Shown here: piece after piece, positions 48,899 to 59,800 of the stretch
Layout of the letters: each line of letters starts with the position of its first letter
Position numbering within the stretch: the stretch's first letter is position 1
NCBI RefSeq assembly: GCF_026153515.1
Contig: NZ_CP110644.1
Span: 3,191,501 to 3,255,500 of the forward strand
Direction of reading: 5' to 3'
DNA length: 64,000 nucleotides
DNA from: Pseudomonas sp. KU26590
GTDB taxonomy: Bacteria; Pseudomonadota; Gammaproteobacteria; Pseudomonadales; Pseudomonadaceae
Position numbers and translations under genes: made by a program
The notes under the pieces: generated by a model
The model's database searches: none
The model's input: only the letters and a program-made list of their open reading frames with translations
What the model was told of the DNA's origin: nothing

Positions 48899-50284
48899 AT
48901 GTCTGATGCACGCTTCCCGGATCCGCCCGTTGTCGATGCCCTGGCAATGGCCGAAGCGTTTGCCAACGGAACGAACGACCCGGTACAGGCTCTGGACGCG
49001 GCGTTGGAGAAGGTCGCCGCAGTCGATGACGTGTTCATCTCTTTCTCCACCCATCGGGCGCGCCGCGAAGCGCAAGCCTCGGCGGCGCGCTGGAAGGCCG
49101 GACAACCGGCCAGCCCGCTGGACGGTGTGCCCATTGCTTGGAAAGACCTGTTTGACGTGGCCGGCAGCCCGACCACCGCGGGCGCTGCGGTGCGCCGTGA
49201 TTTCGCGCCGGCGCTGCTGGATGCGCAGATCGTCGGCCTGCTGTCACGGGCTGGCATGGTCAGTGTCGGCAAAACCAACCTCAGTGAATTCGCCTACTCG
49301 GGCCTGGGCCTGAACCCCCATTTCGGCACGCCGCATAACCCGCGTGGGCATGACCAGCCGCGCATTCCGGGCGGGTCTTCGTCAGGTTCGGCGGTGGCGG
49401 TGGCAGCGGGTATCGTCCCCGTCGCCATGGGCACCGACACGGCCGGCTCGATCCGCATCCCGGCCGCCTTCAACGGCCTGGTGGGTTTTCGCAGCAGTTG
49501 CCGGCGCTACAGCCGCGACGGTGTCTTCCCCCTCGCGCATACCCTCGACAGTCTCGGCCCTCTGACACGCAGCGTGCGCGATGCCGTGGCCATTGACGAC
49601 ATCCTGCGAGGCCGCTCGAAGCCGACCGCTCTGGTGCCGCGCCCGTTGGCAGGCCAGCGGTTCCGGCTCGATCAGGCGGTCCTTGAGGACGACCGCGTCG
49701 AGGCTTCCGTGCGCGACAACCTGCTGCGCTGTGTGAGCGCGATTGAGGCCCACGGTGCCCTGATCGAGGTGCGTCCTTCGCCGGCCTTTCAGGCCACGCT
49801 TGATCTAATCCAGCAGCAAGGCTGGCTCGGCGCGGCAGAAGCGTTTGCCCTGCATCAGGCCTTGCTCGACAGCGACGCCGCCGCGCAACTCGACCCTCGC
49901 GTACGGCGCCGTCTTGAAGCGGCGCGAGCGTTCCCGGCCAGCCATTTGATCAACCTCTACAGCGCCCGCGAGCGTCTTCAGCAACAGATGAGCGACGAAC
50001 TCGATGGCGCCTTTCTGCTCACCCCCAGCGTGGCCCATGTGGCGCCGCCGCTCGCCCCGCTGCTGAGCGACGATGACCTGTTCACCCGCACCAACCTGGC
50101 CACGTTGCGCCTGACCATGCCGGGCAGTTTGCTGGACATGCCGGGCGTGTCACTGCCCAGCGGCTGCGACGGCCCTGGCTTGCCCACCGGCCTGCTGATC
50201 AGCGCGCCGAGCGGCGAAGACTCCCGTTTACTGCGCGCTGCGCTGGCCGTCGAAGCCGCGTTGCGCACCTCCCAAAACCAATGA
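48899..50284 (+). CDS. Amidase-signature hydrolase
   Basis: A 461-aa cytosolic amidase. The Ser-cisSer-Lys triad is visible: Lys82 in PIAWKD, the cis-Ser in GGSSSGSA (160-164), and nucleophile Ser184 in [11 protein letters not shown]. It releases ammonia or an amine from an amide or carbamoyl compound; the C-terminal half that sets specificity does not match a family I can name. AAAGGG precedes the ATG. First gene of the plus-strand run, controlled in all likelihood by the divergent GntR protein. Confidence 0.93.
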   Translation: MSDARFPDPPVVDALAMAEAFANGTNDPVQALDAALEKVAAVDDVFISFSTHRARREAQASAARWKAGQPASPLDGVPIAWKDLFDVAGSPTTAGAAVRRDFAPALLDAQIVGLLSRAGMVSVGKTNLSEFAYSGLGLNPHFGTPHNPRGHDQPRIPGGSSSGSAVAVAAGIVPVAMGTDTAGSIRIPAAFNGLVGFRSSCRRYSRDGVFPLAHTLDSLGPLTRSVRDAVAIDDILRGRSKPTALVPRPLAGQRFRLDQAVLEDDRVEASVRDNLLRCVSAIEAHGALIEVRPSPAFQATLDLIQQQGWLGAAEAFALHQALLDSDAAAQLDPRVRRRLEAARAFPASHLINLYSARERLQQQMSDELDGAFLLTPSVAHVAPPLAPLLSDDDLFTRTNLATLRLTMPGSLLDMPGVSLPSGCDGPGLPTGLLISAPSGEDSRLLRAALAVEAALRTSQNQ

Positions 50285-50310
50285 TCCGCTAACTCCGCTG
50301 GAGAACGATG

Positions 50311-51192
50311 ATGGCTAAAGAAATCTTGTGCGCCTTTGGTGTCGACGTAGACGCCGTGGCAGGCTGGTTGGGTTCCTACGGTGGCGAGGACTCGCCGGAT
50401 GACATTTCCCGTGGCCTGTTCGCAGGCGAAATCGGTGCGCCGCGCCTGCTCAAGCTGTTCGAGCGCTACGGCCTGCGCACCACCTGGTTCGTGCCCGGTC
50501 ACTCGATGGAGACGTTTCCCGAGCAGATGAAGGCCGTGTTCGACGCCGGTCACGAGATCGGCGTGCACGGCTACAGCCACGAAAACCCGATCGCCATGAC
50601 GCCCGAGCAGGAAGAAATCGTCCTCGACAGATCCATCGAGCTGATCACGCAAATGACCGGCAAGCGTCCGACCGGCTACGTCGCGCCCTGGTGGGAGTTC
50701 AGCAAGGTCACCAACGAACTGCTGCTCAAGAAGGGCATCAAGTACGACCACAGCCTGATGCACAACGACTTCCATCCGTACTACGTGCGCGTGGGGGACA
50801 GCTGGACCAAGATCGATTACACCCAGCACCCCGACACCTGGATGAAACCGCTGGTGCGGGGTCAGGAAACCGACCTGGTTGAGATCCCGGCCAACTGGTA
50901 CCTCGATGACCTGCCGCCGATGATGTTCATCAAAAAGGCCCCCAACAGCCACGGCTTCGTCAACCCGCGCCACCTGGAAGAGATGTGGCGCGATCAGTTC
51001 GACTGGGTCTACCGCGAGCACGAGCACGCCGTGTTCACCATGACCATCCACCCCGACGTTTCCGGTCGCCCGCAAGTGCTGCTGATGCTGGAGCGTCTGA
51101 TCGAGCACATCCAGAGCCACGCCGGCGTCAAGTTCGTCACGTTCGATGAAATCGCCGATGACTTCGTCCGCCGTAATCCTCGCCACAGCTGA
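50311..51192 (+). CDS. Polysaccharide-deacetylase-family hydrolase (PuuE/HpPgdA-like)
   Basis: A 293-aa NodB-fold metal-dependent hydrolase. Counted from this start, D12/D14 (GVDVD) and H86/H90 (VHGYSHE) supply the base and metal ligands; a late His is in MTIHPD. The long, cytosolic, signal-less form resembles the cyclic-imidase/allantoinase PuuE and H. pylori PgdA branch, so it may cut a C-N bond in a small molecule rather than chitin. GGAG is 7 bases before ATG 50311; ATG 50308 is possible. Located 26 bp after the amidase. Confidence 0.85.
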   Translation: MAKEILCAFGVDVDAVAGWLGSYGGEDSPDDISRGLFAGEIGAPRLLKLFERYGLRTTWFVPGHSMETFPEQMKAVFDAGHEIGVHGYSHENPIAMTPEQEEIVLDRSIELITQMTGKRPTGYVAPWWEFSKVTNELLLKKGIKYDHSLMHNDFHPYYVRVGDSWTKIDYTQHPDTWMKPLVRGQETDLVEIPANWYLDDLPPMMFIKKAPNSHGFVNPRHLEEMWRDQFDWVYREHEHAVFTMTIHPDVSGRPQVLLMLERLIEHIQSHAGVKFVTFDEIADDFVRRNPRHS

Positions 51193-51219
51193 TTGCCCCT
51201 TCATTCCGAGGCGTGACCC

Positions 51220-52560
51220 ATGTCCATCTATAACAAACTTGATCTGACTGGCTGGAAACCCCAGCAACTGACTTCCGAAGAAGTCCGCTACGCCACCTGG
51301 ATCGCCTTCTTCGCGTGGGTCTTTGCGGTGTACGACTTCATCCTGTTCGGCACCTTGCTGCCGGAAATCGGCCGGCACTTTCAGTGGGGCGAAGCGGAAC
51401 AGGCGGAAATCGCCACCTGGGCGGCGGTCGGCACGGCGGTCATCGCCCTGGCCATCGGGCCGTTGGTGGACCGTCTCGGCCGACGCATGGGCATCATTTT
51501 CACGGTCACCGGTTCCGCGATCTGCTCGGCGCTCACGGCGCTGGGCGGGTCATGGGGCAAGTCGCCGCTGATCCTGATCCGCTCCCTGAGCGGGCTGGGT
51601 TACGCCGAAGAAACGGTCAACGCGACGTACCTCAGCGAGATCTACGCCGCCTCCGATGATCCGCGCCTGGCCAAGCGCCGTGGCTTCATCTACAGCCTTG
51701 TGCAGGGTGGCTGGCCGGTCGGCGCGTTGATTGCGGCAGGTCTGACCGCCGTGCTGTTGCCGGTCATCGGCTGGCAGGGTTGCTTCGTCTTTGCAGCGAT
51801 CCCGGCGCTGGTCATCGCGTTCATGGCGCGCAAGCTCAAGGAAAGCCCGCAGTTCCAGATTCACCAGCGCATTACCCAGTTGCGCAAGGCTGGCGACGCT
51901 GAACAGGCCAAACAAGTGGCAATGACCTACGGGGTGAATTACGAAGAGCACCGCACCGCTGGCATGGGCGCTGCATTCCGTGGCACCTCACGGCGCGCGA
52001 CGCTGGTGATCGGCGCGGCGATCCTGCTCAACTGGGCGGCGATTCAGGTGTTCAGCGTGCTGGGCACCTCGGTGATTGTCAGCGTGCACCACATCTCCTT
52101 CGAGAACTCGCTGATTATCCTGGTGCTGTCGAACCTGGTGGGCTATTGCGGTTATCTGACCCACGGCTGGATGGGCGACAAGATCGGCCGGCGCAACGTG
52201 ATCGGCCTGGGCTGGATGCTCGGCGGCCTGTCGTTCACCGGCATGCTCTTCGGCCCCAGCAACATGCCGACGGTGGTTGGCCTGTACAGCCTCGGGCTGT
52301 TCTTCCTGATCGGTCCGTATTCCGCCGCCCTGTTTTTCATCAGCGAAAGCTTCCCGACCAGCATCCGCGCCACCGGCGGCGCCATTATCCACGCGATGGG
52401 CCCGATTGGCGCTGTGGTCGCAGGCTTTGGCGCGACCTCGGTGTTGAGCGCCGGTGGCGACTGGCAGACGTCGGCGCTGTATTTCGGTGCCGTGCCGTGC
52501 TTTCTGTCCGGTGTACTGATGTTCGCCGCCCGCCACGTGCGGCCCGAAACCGTCCAATAG
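51220..52560 (+). CDS. MFS transporter
   Basis: A 446-aa, 12-helix major facilitator. The loop 2-3 signature is LVDRLGRRMG and the loop 8-9 copy is WMGDKIGRRN. A central cytoplasmic loop of about 60 residues (about 205-260) is hydrophilic. It resembles the aromatic acid/metabolite:H+ symporter and sialate-type groups. It probably imports the substrate of this operon. Confidence 0.92.
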   Translation: MSIYNKLDLTGWKPQQLTSEEVRYATWIAFFAWVFAVYDFILFGTLLPEIGRHFQWGEAEQAEIATWAAVGTAVIALAIGPLVDRLGRRMGIIFTVTGSAICSALTALGGSWGKSPLILIRSLSGLGYAEETVNATYLSEIYAASDDPRLAKRRGFIYSLVQGGWPVGALIAAGLTAVLLPVIGWQGCFVFAAIPALVIAFMARKLKESPQFQIHQRITQLRKAGDAEQAKQVAMTYGVNYEEHRTAGMGAAFRGTSRRATLVIGAAILLNWAAIQVFSVLGTSVIVSVHHISFENSLIILVLSNLVGYCGYLTHGWMGDKIGRRNVIGLGWMLGGLSFTGMLFGPSNMPTVVGLYSLGLFFLIGPYSAALFFISESFPTSIRATGGAIIHAMGPIGAVVAGFGATSVLSAGGDWQTSALYFGAVPCFLSGVLMFAARHVRPETVQ

Positions 52561-52584
52561 CAACCGTCCAATAAGGAGCTGAAC

Positions 52585-53346
52585 ATGACTCGCAGAGTAG
52601 CGTTGATTACCGGGGCCGCCAGCGGTATCGGCCAGGCCCTGGCGGTGGCGTTCGCGAAGAAGGGCGTCGCGGTGGTGGGCGGCTATTACCCGGCCGACCC
52701 CCATGACCCCGAGATCACGGCGCGGTGGGTGGCAGACGCCGGCGGCGAATGTCTGATGGCTGAGCTGGACGTCACCCAGACGGCCTCGGTGGACGCACTG
52801 GCCGAGCAGGCGATCAGCCGCTTTGGCCGCATTGATTACGCCGTCGCCAATGCCGGCCTGCTGCGCCGCGCACCGTTGCTGGAGATGACCGACGAGCGCT
52901 GGAACGAGATGCTCGATGTCGACCTCACCGGTGTGATGCGCACTTTTCGCGCGGCGGCCCGGCACATGGGCGAGGGCGGATCCATGGTGGCCATTTCGTC
53001 GATTGCCGGGGGCGTCTATGGCTGGCAGGACCACTCCCATTACGCCGCGGCCAAGGCCGGTGTGCCAGGGTTGTGTCGCTCACTGGCGGTGGAACTGGCA
53101 GCGCGCGGCATTCGCTGCAACGCCGTGATTCCGGGTTTGATCGAGACACCGCAATCGCTGGACAGCAAAAACTCATTGGGGCCGGAGGGCCTCGCCAAAG
53201 CGGCCAGCGCCATCCCGCTGGGCCGTGTCGGCCGGGCCGATGAAGTCGCCTCGCTGGTGCGATTCCTGTGCAGCGACGAGTCCAGTTATCTTACCGGACA
53301 AAGCATCGTCATCGATGGCGGCCTGACCGTGCGTTGGCCGGAGTAG
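52585..53346 (+). CDS. Short-chain dehydrogenase/reductase
   Basis: A 253-aa NAD(P)-dependent oxidoreductase. The cofactor motif is TGAASGIG (about 9-16), followed by ANAGLL, catalytic Ser in ISSIAGG and YAAAKAG (Tyr-x3-Lys). AAGGAG precedes the ATG. It lies 24 bp after the MFS gene and is followed by a second SDR, suggesting two successive oxidations or a redox pair. Confidence 0.94.
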   Translation: MTRRVALITGAASGIGQALAVAFAKKGVAVVGGYYPADPHDPEITARWVADAGGECLMAELDVTQTASVDALAEQAISRFGRIDYAVANAGLLRRAPLLEMTDERWNEMLDVDLTGVMRTFRAAARHMGEGGSMVAISSIAGGVYGWQDHSHYAAAKAGVPGLCRSLAVELAARGIRCNAVIPGLIETPQSLDSKNSLGPEGLAKAASAIPLGRVGRADEVASLVRFLCSDESSYLTGQSIVIDGGLTVRWPE

Positions 53347-53406
53347 GGCGCAGCGCTGATCCGCTATTGATTGCGCCACAAGCCGCAGACTGAAAGAGGA
53401 AACACC

Positions 53407-54153
53407 ATGCAACTGGTCAACAAACGGGCGGTGATCACCGGCGCAGGCAGCGGCATCGGCGCCGCCATTGCGCGGGCGTATGCCGAGCAGGGCGCGCGGC
53501 TGGTTCTGGCGGATCGCGATGCGATTACCCTGGGGCAGACCGCCCAACACTGCCGCGAGTTGGGCGCCGAGGTGGTCGAAAGCGTGGCCGATGTTGGCAC
53601 CGTCGAGGGTGCGCAGGCCAGTGTCGATGCCTGCGTGGAGCGTTTTGGCGGCATCGATATTCTGGTCAACAACGCCGGCATGCTCACCCAGGCCCGCTGT
53701 GTCGACCTGACCCTGGACATGTGGAACGACATGCTGCGCGTCGACCTGACCAGCGTGTTCATCGCCAGTCAGCGCGCCTTGCCGCACATGCTGGCACAGC
53801 GCTGGGGACGCATCATCAACGTCGCTTCCCAGTTAGGCATCAAGGGCGGCGCCGAGCTAACCCATTACGCGGCGGCCAAGGCCGGGGTGATCGGCTTCAC
53901 GAAATCCCTTGCCCTGGAAGTGGCCAAGGACAACGTGCTGGTCAACGCCATCGCGCCGGGCCCGATCGAAACGCCGCTGGTGGCCGGGATCAGCAGCGCC
54001 TGGAAAACCGCCAAGGCAGCCGAGCTGCCCCTGGGCCGCTTTGGTCGGGCGGAAGAAGTGGCGCCCGTCGCCGTGCTGCTGGCCAGCGAGCCGGGCGGCA
54101 ACCTGTTCGTCGGCCAGACCCTGGGGCCGAATTCCGGCGATGTGATGCCCTGA
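53407..54153 (+). CDS. Short-chain dehydrogenase/reductase
   Basis: A 248-aa SDR: TGAGSGIG (about 11-18), NNAGML, NVASQLG with catalytic Ser, YAAAKAG with Tyr and Lys. The C-terminus ends GPNSGDVMP, replacing the usual DGG..., which is typical of 3-oxoacyl-reductase-like SDRs with altered substrate. The start is the ATG at 53407 with GAGGAAA upstream; the frame extends upstream to 53371 but that part has no RBS. Confidence 0.94.
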   Translation: MQLVNKRAVITGAGSGIGAAIARAYAEQGARLVLADRDAITLGQTAQHCRELGAEVVESVADVGTVEGAQASVDACVERFGGIDILVNNAGMLTQARCVDLTLDMWNDMLRVDLTSVFIASQRALPHMLAQRWGRIINVASQLGIKGGAELTHYAAAKAGVIGFTKSLALEVAKDNVLVNAIAPGPIETPLVAGISSAWKTAKAAELPLGRFGRAEEVAPVAVLLASEPGGNLFVGQTLGPNSGDVMP

Positions 54154-54187
54154 TGCACCGGATCGAACAACACAGGAGCGAATAAGC

Positions 54188-54487
54188 ATGTGTGGACTCT
54201 GCGGCCTGCTGGGCGAAGACGTGCACTGGAGCGATCCGCTGGGCGACGAATTACCCCGTCGCCGCGAGCGCCTGCGCCGGATTGCCGCGATCAACAAGGT
54301 GGTGGCGCCGTTTCGGCTGAAGGTCGAGGACTTTCAGGGCGTGTCCTACCTGCTGCTCGGCGCCACCGGCAAGCAGGAACTGGCCAGCGGCCTCGACCAA
54401 CTCTGGCAACGGGCCGAGCAATTGATCGGGCGTCCGCTGGACCCCCTCGATGAGCGATTGCTGGACCATCTGGAGCAGCACCCATGA
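54188..54487 (+). CDS. 99-aa MCGLCG protein paired with a CobW GTPase, function unknown
   Basis: A small protein beginning MCGLCG, so Cys2 and Cys5 form an N-terminal CxxC. The rest has an amphipathic helix (RRERLRRIAAINKVVAPF) and a beta-rich centre (DFQGVSYLLLGATGKQE). The MCG start resembles class II glutamine amidotransferases, but the protein is far too short and lacks their other motifs. It has a good RBS (AGGAG) and overlaps the CobW gene by 4 bp, hinting at a metal-delivery partner or client. Confidence 0.8.
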   Translation: MCGLCGLLGEDVHWSDPLGDELPRRRERLRRIAAINKVVAPFRLKVEDFQGVSYLLLGATGKQELASGLDQLWQRAEQLIGRPLDPLDERLLDHLEQHP

Positions 54488-55488
54488 GCATCGCGCTGAA
54501 CGTCATCACCGGGTTTCTCGGCAGCGGCAAGACCACCTTGCTCAAGCGCCTGCTGCAGGGCGAAACCCTCGGCGACACGGCGCTGCTGATCAATGAGTTC
54601 GGCGACGTCGGCATCGATCACCTGCTGGTGGAAGAGGTCGCCCCGGACACCGTCCTGCTGCCCAGCGGCTGTGTCTGTTGCTCGATTCGCGGCGAATTGC
54701 GCGACGCCCTGACCGACTTGCTCCAGCGCCGCGCACGGGGCGAAGTGCCGGCGTTCCGACGGATCCTGCTGGAGACCACGGGCCTGGCCGATCCGGCGCC
54801 CATTCTGGCGACCATCAACAATGACCCGCACCTGCGCGGCCGGGTGCATATCGGGCTGGTGCTGACCGTGGTCGATGCCAGCCACGCCGCGCTTCAAGAG
54901 CGTCTGCACCCGGAGTGGATGGCCCAGGTCGCCGCTGCCGACCGACTGCTGATCAGCAAGACCGACCTCGCCGATGCGGACACGTTGCGAACGCTGCAGC
55001 GGCGTTTGCAGTCGATCAACCCTGCGCCGGTGCTGACCACGGATGCCATCCGCAGCGGCGATCAACTGCTGCTCGGTGACGGGCTGCACAGTGATGAGCC
55101 CGCCCAGGAGGTCGCGCGCTGGCACCTGATGGGCGTGCGCTCGACAGCCGCCCGTCACGGCGAGGCGCAGGTCTGCTGCCTGACCTTTGAGCGCCCGCTG
55201 GACTGGGTCGCCTTCGGGGTCTGGCTGTCCATGCTGCTAAGATGCCACGGCGAACGAATCCTGCGCGTCAAAGGACTGCTTAACGTGAACAACAGCCACG
55301 CCCCCGTCGTCATTCATGGCGTGCAGCATTGCCTGCACGCACCGGTGCATCTGCCTGCATGGCCCGGCGGCGACCATCGTTCGCGGCTGGTGTTTATTGT
55401 GCGCGGGCTGGACACCGCGCTGCTGCGCCGCTCGTTCGAGGTCTTCACCGAACGCCTGGCGCCGGCGCCCCGGGAAGCGCTGGCATGA
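54484..55488 (+). CDS. CobW/G3E-family GTPase metallochaperone
   Basis: A 334-aa GTPase with P-loop GFLGSGKTT (10-18), the family metal-binding CxCC at 63-66 (GCVCC), a Walker B region around LLETTGLADP, the base motif SKTDLAD and a CobW C-terminal domain with His-rich strands (HAPVVIHGVQHCLHAPVH). Such proteins insert zinc, iron or cobalt into target enzymes. Here a client within the operon, such as the deacetylase-family hydrolase, is likely. It overlaps both neighbours by 4 bp. Confidence 0.93.
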   Translation: MSIALNVITGFLGSGKTTLLKRLLQGETLGDTALLINEFGDVGIDHLLVEEVAPDTVLLPSGCVCCSIRGELRDALTDLLQRRARGEVPAFRRILLETTGLADPAPILATINNDPHLRGRVHIGLVLTVVDASHAALQERLHPEWMAQVAAADRLLISKTDLADADTLRTLQRRLQSINPAPVLTTDAIRSGDQLLLGDGLHSDEPAQEVARWHLMGVRSTAARHGEAQVCCLTFERPLDWVAFGVWLSMLLRCHGERILRVKGLLNVNNSHAPVVIHGVQHCLHAPVHLPAWPGGDHRSRLVFIVRGLDTALLRRSFEVFTERLAPAPREALA

Positions 55489-56678
55489 CGGTGACGCTGC
55501 GGGTCCTGGGCACTTCGGTGACCCTGCTTGAATCCCTGCGCGTGCGGGCGGAAGAGGACCTGGGCATCAAGCTGGTGTATCAGGTGCATGACGTGCAGAC
55601 CGCCCAGCGCATCGCGGTCATGCAGCCCGACAGTTACGACCTCTATGACCAGTGGTTCCACAACGTGGATTTCGTCTGGCCCGCGCGGGCCATCCAGCCC
55701 ATCGACACGCGCCGTGTCGCCCTGTGGCATGAAATCAACGACCTGCCCAAACGCGGCAGGCTGTCGGCCAGTGACCGGCTCGGCAGCGGCAGCGTGCCCA
55801 GCGAACGCCTGTTCGTCCAGCACGACGGCAGCCTCGGCAGCGCGGTGAGTGAGCGGATCAGCATGTTGCCGCTGACCCACAACGCCGACAGTTTCGCCTA
55901 TCGACCCGAGCGCCTTCCCGCCGGTTTCAGTTCGGCGGACGAAAGCTGGGGCTGGCTGGTCGATCCGGCGTGGTGCGGGCGGGTGGCCTTGCAAAGTGAC
56001 GCGGCCATTGGCGCGCTGGACGCCGCACTGGCCGTGCAAGGAGCAGGATTGGCGCAGTTCGGCGACATCGGCAACCTGAGCATCGAAGAGATCGACGTGC
56101 TGGCGGACATCCTCGTGCGCAAGCAGGGGCAGGGCATGTTCGGCGCGTTCTGGTCTGACGATGAGGAAGCGGCGGAGCTGATGTTGCACCCGACCATCGA
56201 CATCCAGAGCTTATGGTCGCCGACCCTGGTGCGCTTGCACCGCGCCGGCGTGAAATACCGCGTCGCCGTCCCGCGCGAGGGTTATCGCGGCTGGTTTGGC
56301 GGGTTGTCGTTGTCGCGCCATGCCAAGGGCGCGGTACTCGACGCCGCCTACGCGTATCTCAACTGGTGGCTGTCCGGCTGGCCCGGCGCGGTGATGGCCC
56401 GCCAGGGTTATTACATCGGCAACCCGGCCCGCAGCCGCGAACACCTGAGCGCGGCGGAGTGGGATTACTGGTACGCCGGGCTGCCCGCCCGCGAACAACT
56501 GATGGGCAGCGACGGCCTGCCGTTGATCGACATTGGCGAAGTGCGCGATGGCGGCTCCTACGAGCAGCGCATGGGCCACATCGCGGTGTGGAATGCGGTC
56601 ATGGATGAACACAACTACCTGGTGCGCCGCTGGGGGGACATCTCGCGGGCAGGGGGCAAAGGCTCACGCAGGCAGTGA
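55485..56678 (+). CDS. Solute-binding-protein-like protein without signal peptide
   Basis: A 397-aa protein with the fold pattern of spermidine/putrescine-type (PotD, SBP family 1) receptors: RVLGTSVTLLESLR at the N-terminus, PDSYDLYDQWFH, and YLNWWLSGWPGAVMARQGYY. The first residues are MTVTLRVLGTSV, with no hydrophobic signal. The start is fixed by the ATGA overlap with the CobW stop; a longer reading from 55329 lies wholly inside the CobW gene. There are no ABC permease or ATPase genes nearby. It may therefore bind a metabolite in the cytosol. Confidence 0.75.
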   Translation: MTVTLRVLGTSVTLLESLRVRAEEDLGIKLVYQVHDVQTAQRIAVMQPDSYDLYDQWFHNVDFVWPARAIQPIDTRRVALWHEINDLPKRGRLSASDRLGSGSVPSERLFVQHDGSLGSAVSERISMLPLTHNADSFAYRPERLPAGFSSADESWGWLVDPAWCGRVALQSDAAIGALDAALAVQGAGLAQFGDIGNLSIEEIDVLADILVRKQGQGMFGAFWSDDEEAAELMLHPTIDIQSLWSPTLVRLHRAGVKYRVAVPREGYRGWFGGLSLSRHAKGAVLDAAYAYLNWWLSGWPGAVMARQGYYIGNPARSREHLSAAEWDYWYAGLPAREQLMGSDGLPLIDIGEVRDGGSYEQRMGHIAVWNAVMDEHNYLVRRWGDISRAGGKGSRRQ

Positions 56679-56857
56679 AGCGCTCGCGCCGCCAGTGAAG
56701 TCGGCTTTCCCGAACCGGCGCACTGGCACGCTCACACAGCCGCAAGCCGTCCGACTCACCGAGAAACACATTCACAAGCATCGATTAGTCATGGACTATA
56801 GGCGCCATTTGGCGCGCTCCTCATGGGGCCAGCGCTCGTAGCTTCAGGATTCTGTGA

Positions 56858-59800
56858 ATGAACATCAAGATTGACGCGCTGATCGCCCGCAAGATCGGCT
56901 TCGCCTCCCACCAGAACGCCGTTCCCCTCGTGCGTGAATTGAGCCTCTGGAACCAGGAAGAAACCACCCTCGAAGACCTGGTGCTGACGCTGAGCACCGA
57001 CCCGGAGTTCGTTGAAAGCCGAAGCTGGAATATTGACCGTATCCATGCCGGTGATCGCCTCAGCATCCCTGATCGCGACATCAAGCTGAACGCCGGTTAC
57101 CTGTCCGGCCTGACGGAAAGCCTGAACGCCGACGTGGTCATGCGCGTGTCCCGGGGCGAGACGGTGCTCGTCGAGCAGCGCTTCCCCACCGAACTGCTCG
57201 CCCGCACCGAATGGGGCGGGTTGAGCGCGATGCCGGAACTGCTCGCCGCGTTCTGCATGCCCAATGACCCTGCGGTGGACCGGGTGCTCAAAGCCGCCTC
57301 TCAGGTCTTGCGCCGGGCCGGCAAGAAAGACGGCATCGACGGCTACGAAAGCAAATCCCGCACGCGCACCTGGGAGCTGGCTTCCGCCATCTGGTCGGGG
57401 GTGTGCAGCTTTCAATTGAGCTATGCGTTGCCACCCGCCAGTTTCGAGCAGCAGGGGCAGAAAATCCGACCGCCGAGTGTGGTGCTGGAAAACGGCGTGG
57501 CGACGTGCCTCGATACCGCGCTGCTGTTCGCGGCCGCGCTGGAGCAGGCCGGGTTGAATGCGTTGCTGGTCATGACCAAGGGCCATGCGTTCGCTGGCGT
57601 CTGGTTGCAGCCGCAGGAATTTTCCCAGTTGCTGACCGATGAAGCGTCGGCCGTGCGCAAACGTCTCGATTTGAAAGAAATGCTGGTCTTCGAGACGACC
57701 CTCGCGACCCAGGCGCCGGCGCCCAGTTTTTCCCGGGCGGTGGCCGCCGCCGAACGCGAGCTCGACGATGAGCAGTTCATCATGGCTATCGACCTGCACC
57801 GCGCCCGGATGCAGAAGATTCGCCCGATGGCGCTGGTGTCAGCCGTCCCGGTCGAGGGCGCCGACGAAGCACCGCCCGTGATTGAAGGGCTGGAGGAAGC
57901 ACCGTCGCTGCCGGGGTTCGATGTCGAGATCAATGAAGACGCCTCGGGCCCGGCGGGAAAACTCACCCTGTGGCAACGCAAGCTGCTCGATTTGACCACG
58001 CGCAATCGTCTGCTGCATTTGCCGGACAGCGCCAAAGGTGTGCGTCTGCTGTGCCCCGATCCGGCGGCCCTTGAGGACCTGCTCTCCAGCGGTCAGCGCA
58101 TCCGCGTGGTGGCCGTCCCTGATTTGAAAAGCAGCGGCCGCGATGAGGCCTTGTATGAACAGCAGAACAACGAAAGCCTGGTCGACGAAGTCGCCCGTCA
58201 GGCACTGGCGCGCGGCGAAGTCCTGGCCAGTCTGGAGAAGGTCAAGCTGGAAGCCACGCTGATCGACCTGTTCCGCAAGGCCCGCAGCGATCTGGAGGAA
58301 GGCGGGGCCAACACGCTGTTCCTGGCCATCGGCTTCCTGAAGTGGAAGAAAAGCGCTGACGATCCGAAAACCTATTCCGCGCCGCTGATTCTGTTGCCGG
58401 TGAAACTCGAGCGTAAAAGCGCCTTGTCCGGGGTCACGCTGAGCCTGCTCGACGAAGAACCGCGTTTCAACCTGACCTTGCTTGAGCTGTTGCGCCACGA
58501 TTTCGAGCTGCTGATTCCCGGGCTGGACGGGGAGCTGCCCAGCGATGGGAGCGGCATTGATGTTGCCGGCATCTGGAACAGCGTGCGCCGGGCCGTGCGC
58601 GATGTGCCCGGCTTCGAGGTGAGCACCGAGCTGGTGCTGGGCACCTTCTCGTTTGCCAAATACCTGATGTGGAAAGACCTGAACGCCAACGCAGCGCAGT
58701 TGCTGCAAAGCCCCTTGGTCAAGCATCTGCTGGACCCCGACGCAGCGGGTGAGGGTTTTTCCGGTTCGGCCGAATTCCCCCGGCCCGAGCGTCTGGATGC
58801 GTCAGTGACGCCGGCTCAGCTGTTTGCGCCATTGCCGGCCGACTCCTCGCAATTGGCGGCGGTCGTGGCCTCGGCCAACACCCACAGCTTTGTCATGGAC
58901 GGTCCGCCCGGCACCGGTAAATCCCAGACCATTGCCAACATGATTGCCCACAACCTGGCCCTCGGTCGCCGTGTGCTGTTCGTGGCAGAGAAACGCGCGG
59001 CCCTTGACGTGGTGTTTCGTCGTTTGGCTGAAAAGGGCCTTGGCGAGTTCTGTCTGGAGCTGCATTCCAGCAAAGCGTCGAAGGTTGAAGTGCTCAAGCA
59101 GCTGGACCGCGCCTGGGACGTGAGTGAAGCGTTGAGCGCCGAGGAATGGGAACGTGAAGCCGCGCGGTTGCAGACTCTGCGCTCACGGCTCAATCAACTG
59201 GTCGACGTGCTGCACCGACGCTGGCATAACGGCCTGACCCTGCACCAGTCGATTGGCCGGGTGGTTCGCGACCACGGTCCTCAGACACCAAGGCTGGCCT
59301 GGCCAACGGGCACCGAACACGATGGGGCCGAGTACGGCCAGTTGCTGGATCTTGCCCGTCGCCTGGGACTGAATGGCAGCGCCGCCCGCGACCTGTCAGG
59401 GAAGTTCGGCGCCCTGGCGCAGACCCAATGGTCGAACGCCTGGCAGGCACAGATCGCCAGCGCCGCACGGGAGGTGCCCCAGGCGCTTGATGAATTGAAT
59501 GCCGCCAGCGAACGGCTGCTGGCACTGACCCACGTGCCGCTGCCTGTGGCGGAAGTGAAAGAGGTCCGGCAGCTGCATGATCTCGCGGCACTCATTCTTG
59601 AATCCCATGGCCTGAACCTGTCGTTTGCCTTTGCACCCGATGCTGCCGCGCGCATCGAAGCGGCCCGGCGCAGTTGCCAGTTGCTCGAGAGCTATCGGGA
59701 GCTTGAAGAAAGCCTGTCCCTGGATTACGCCGATGAAGCGTGCCGTCGTGTTCCCGTCGCGCAAATGCGCGGTGAGTGGCACGAAGCCGAGGGCAAGTTC

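Noticed and set aside
54188..54487. Class II glutamine amidotransferase
   Set aside because: Only the MCG start matches; at 99 aa the catalytic fold cannot be complete.
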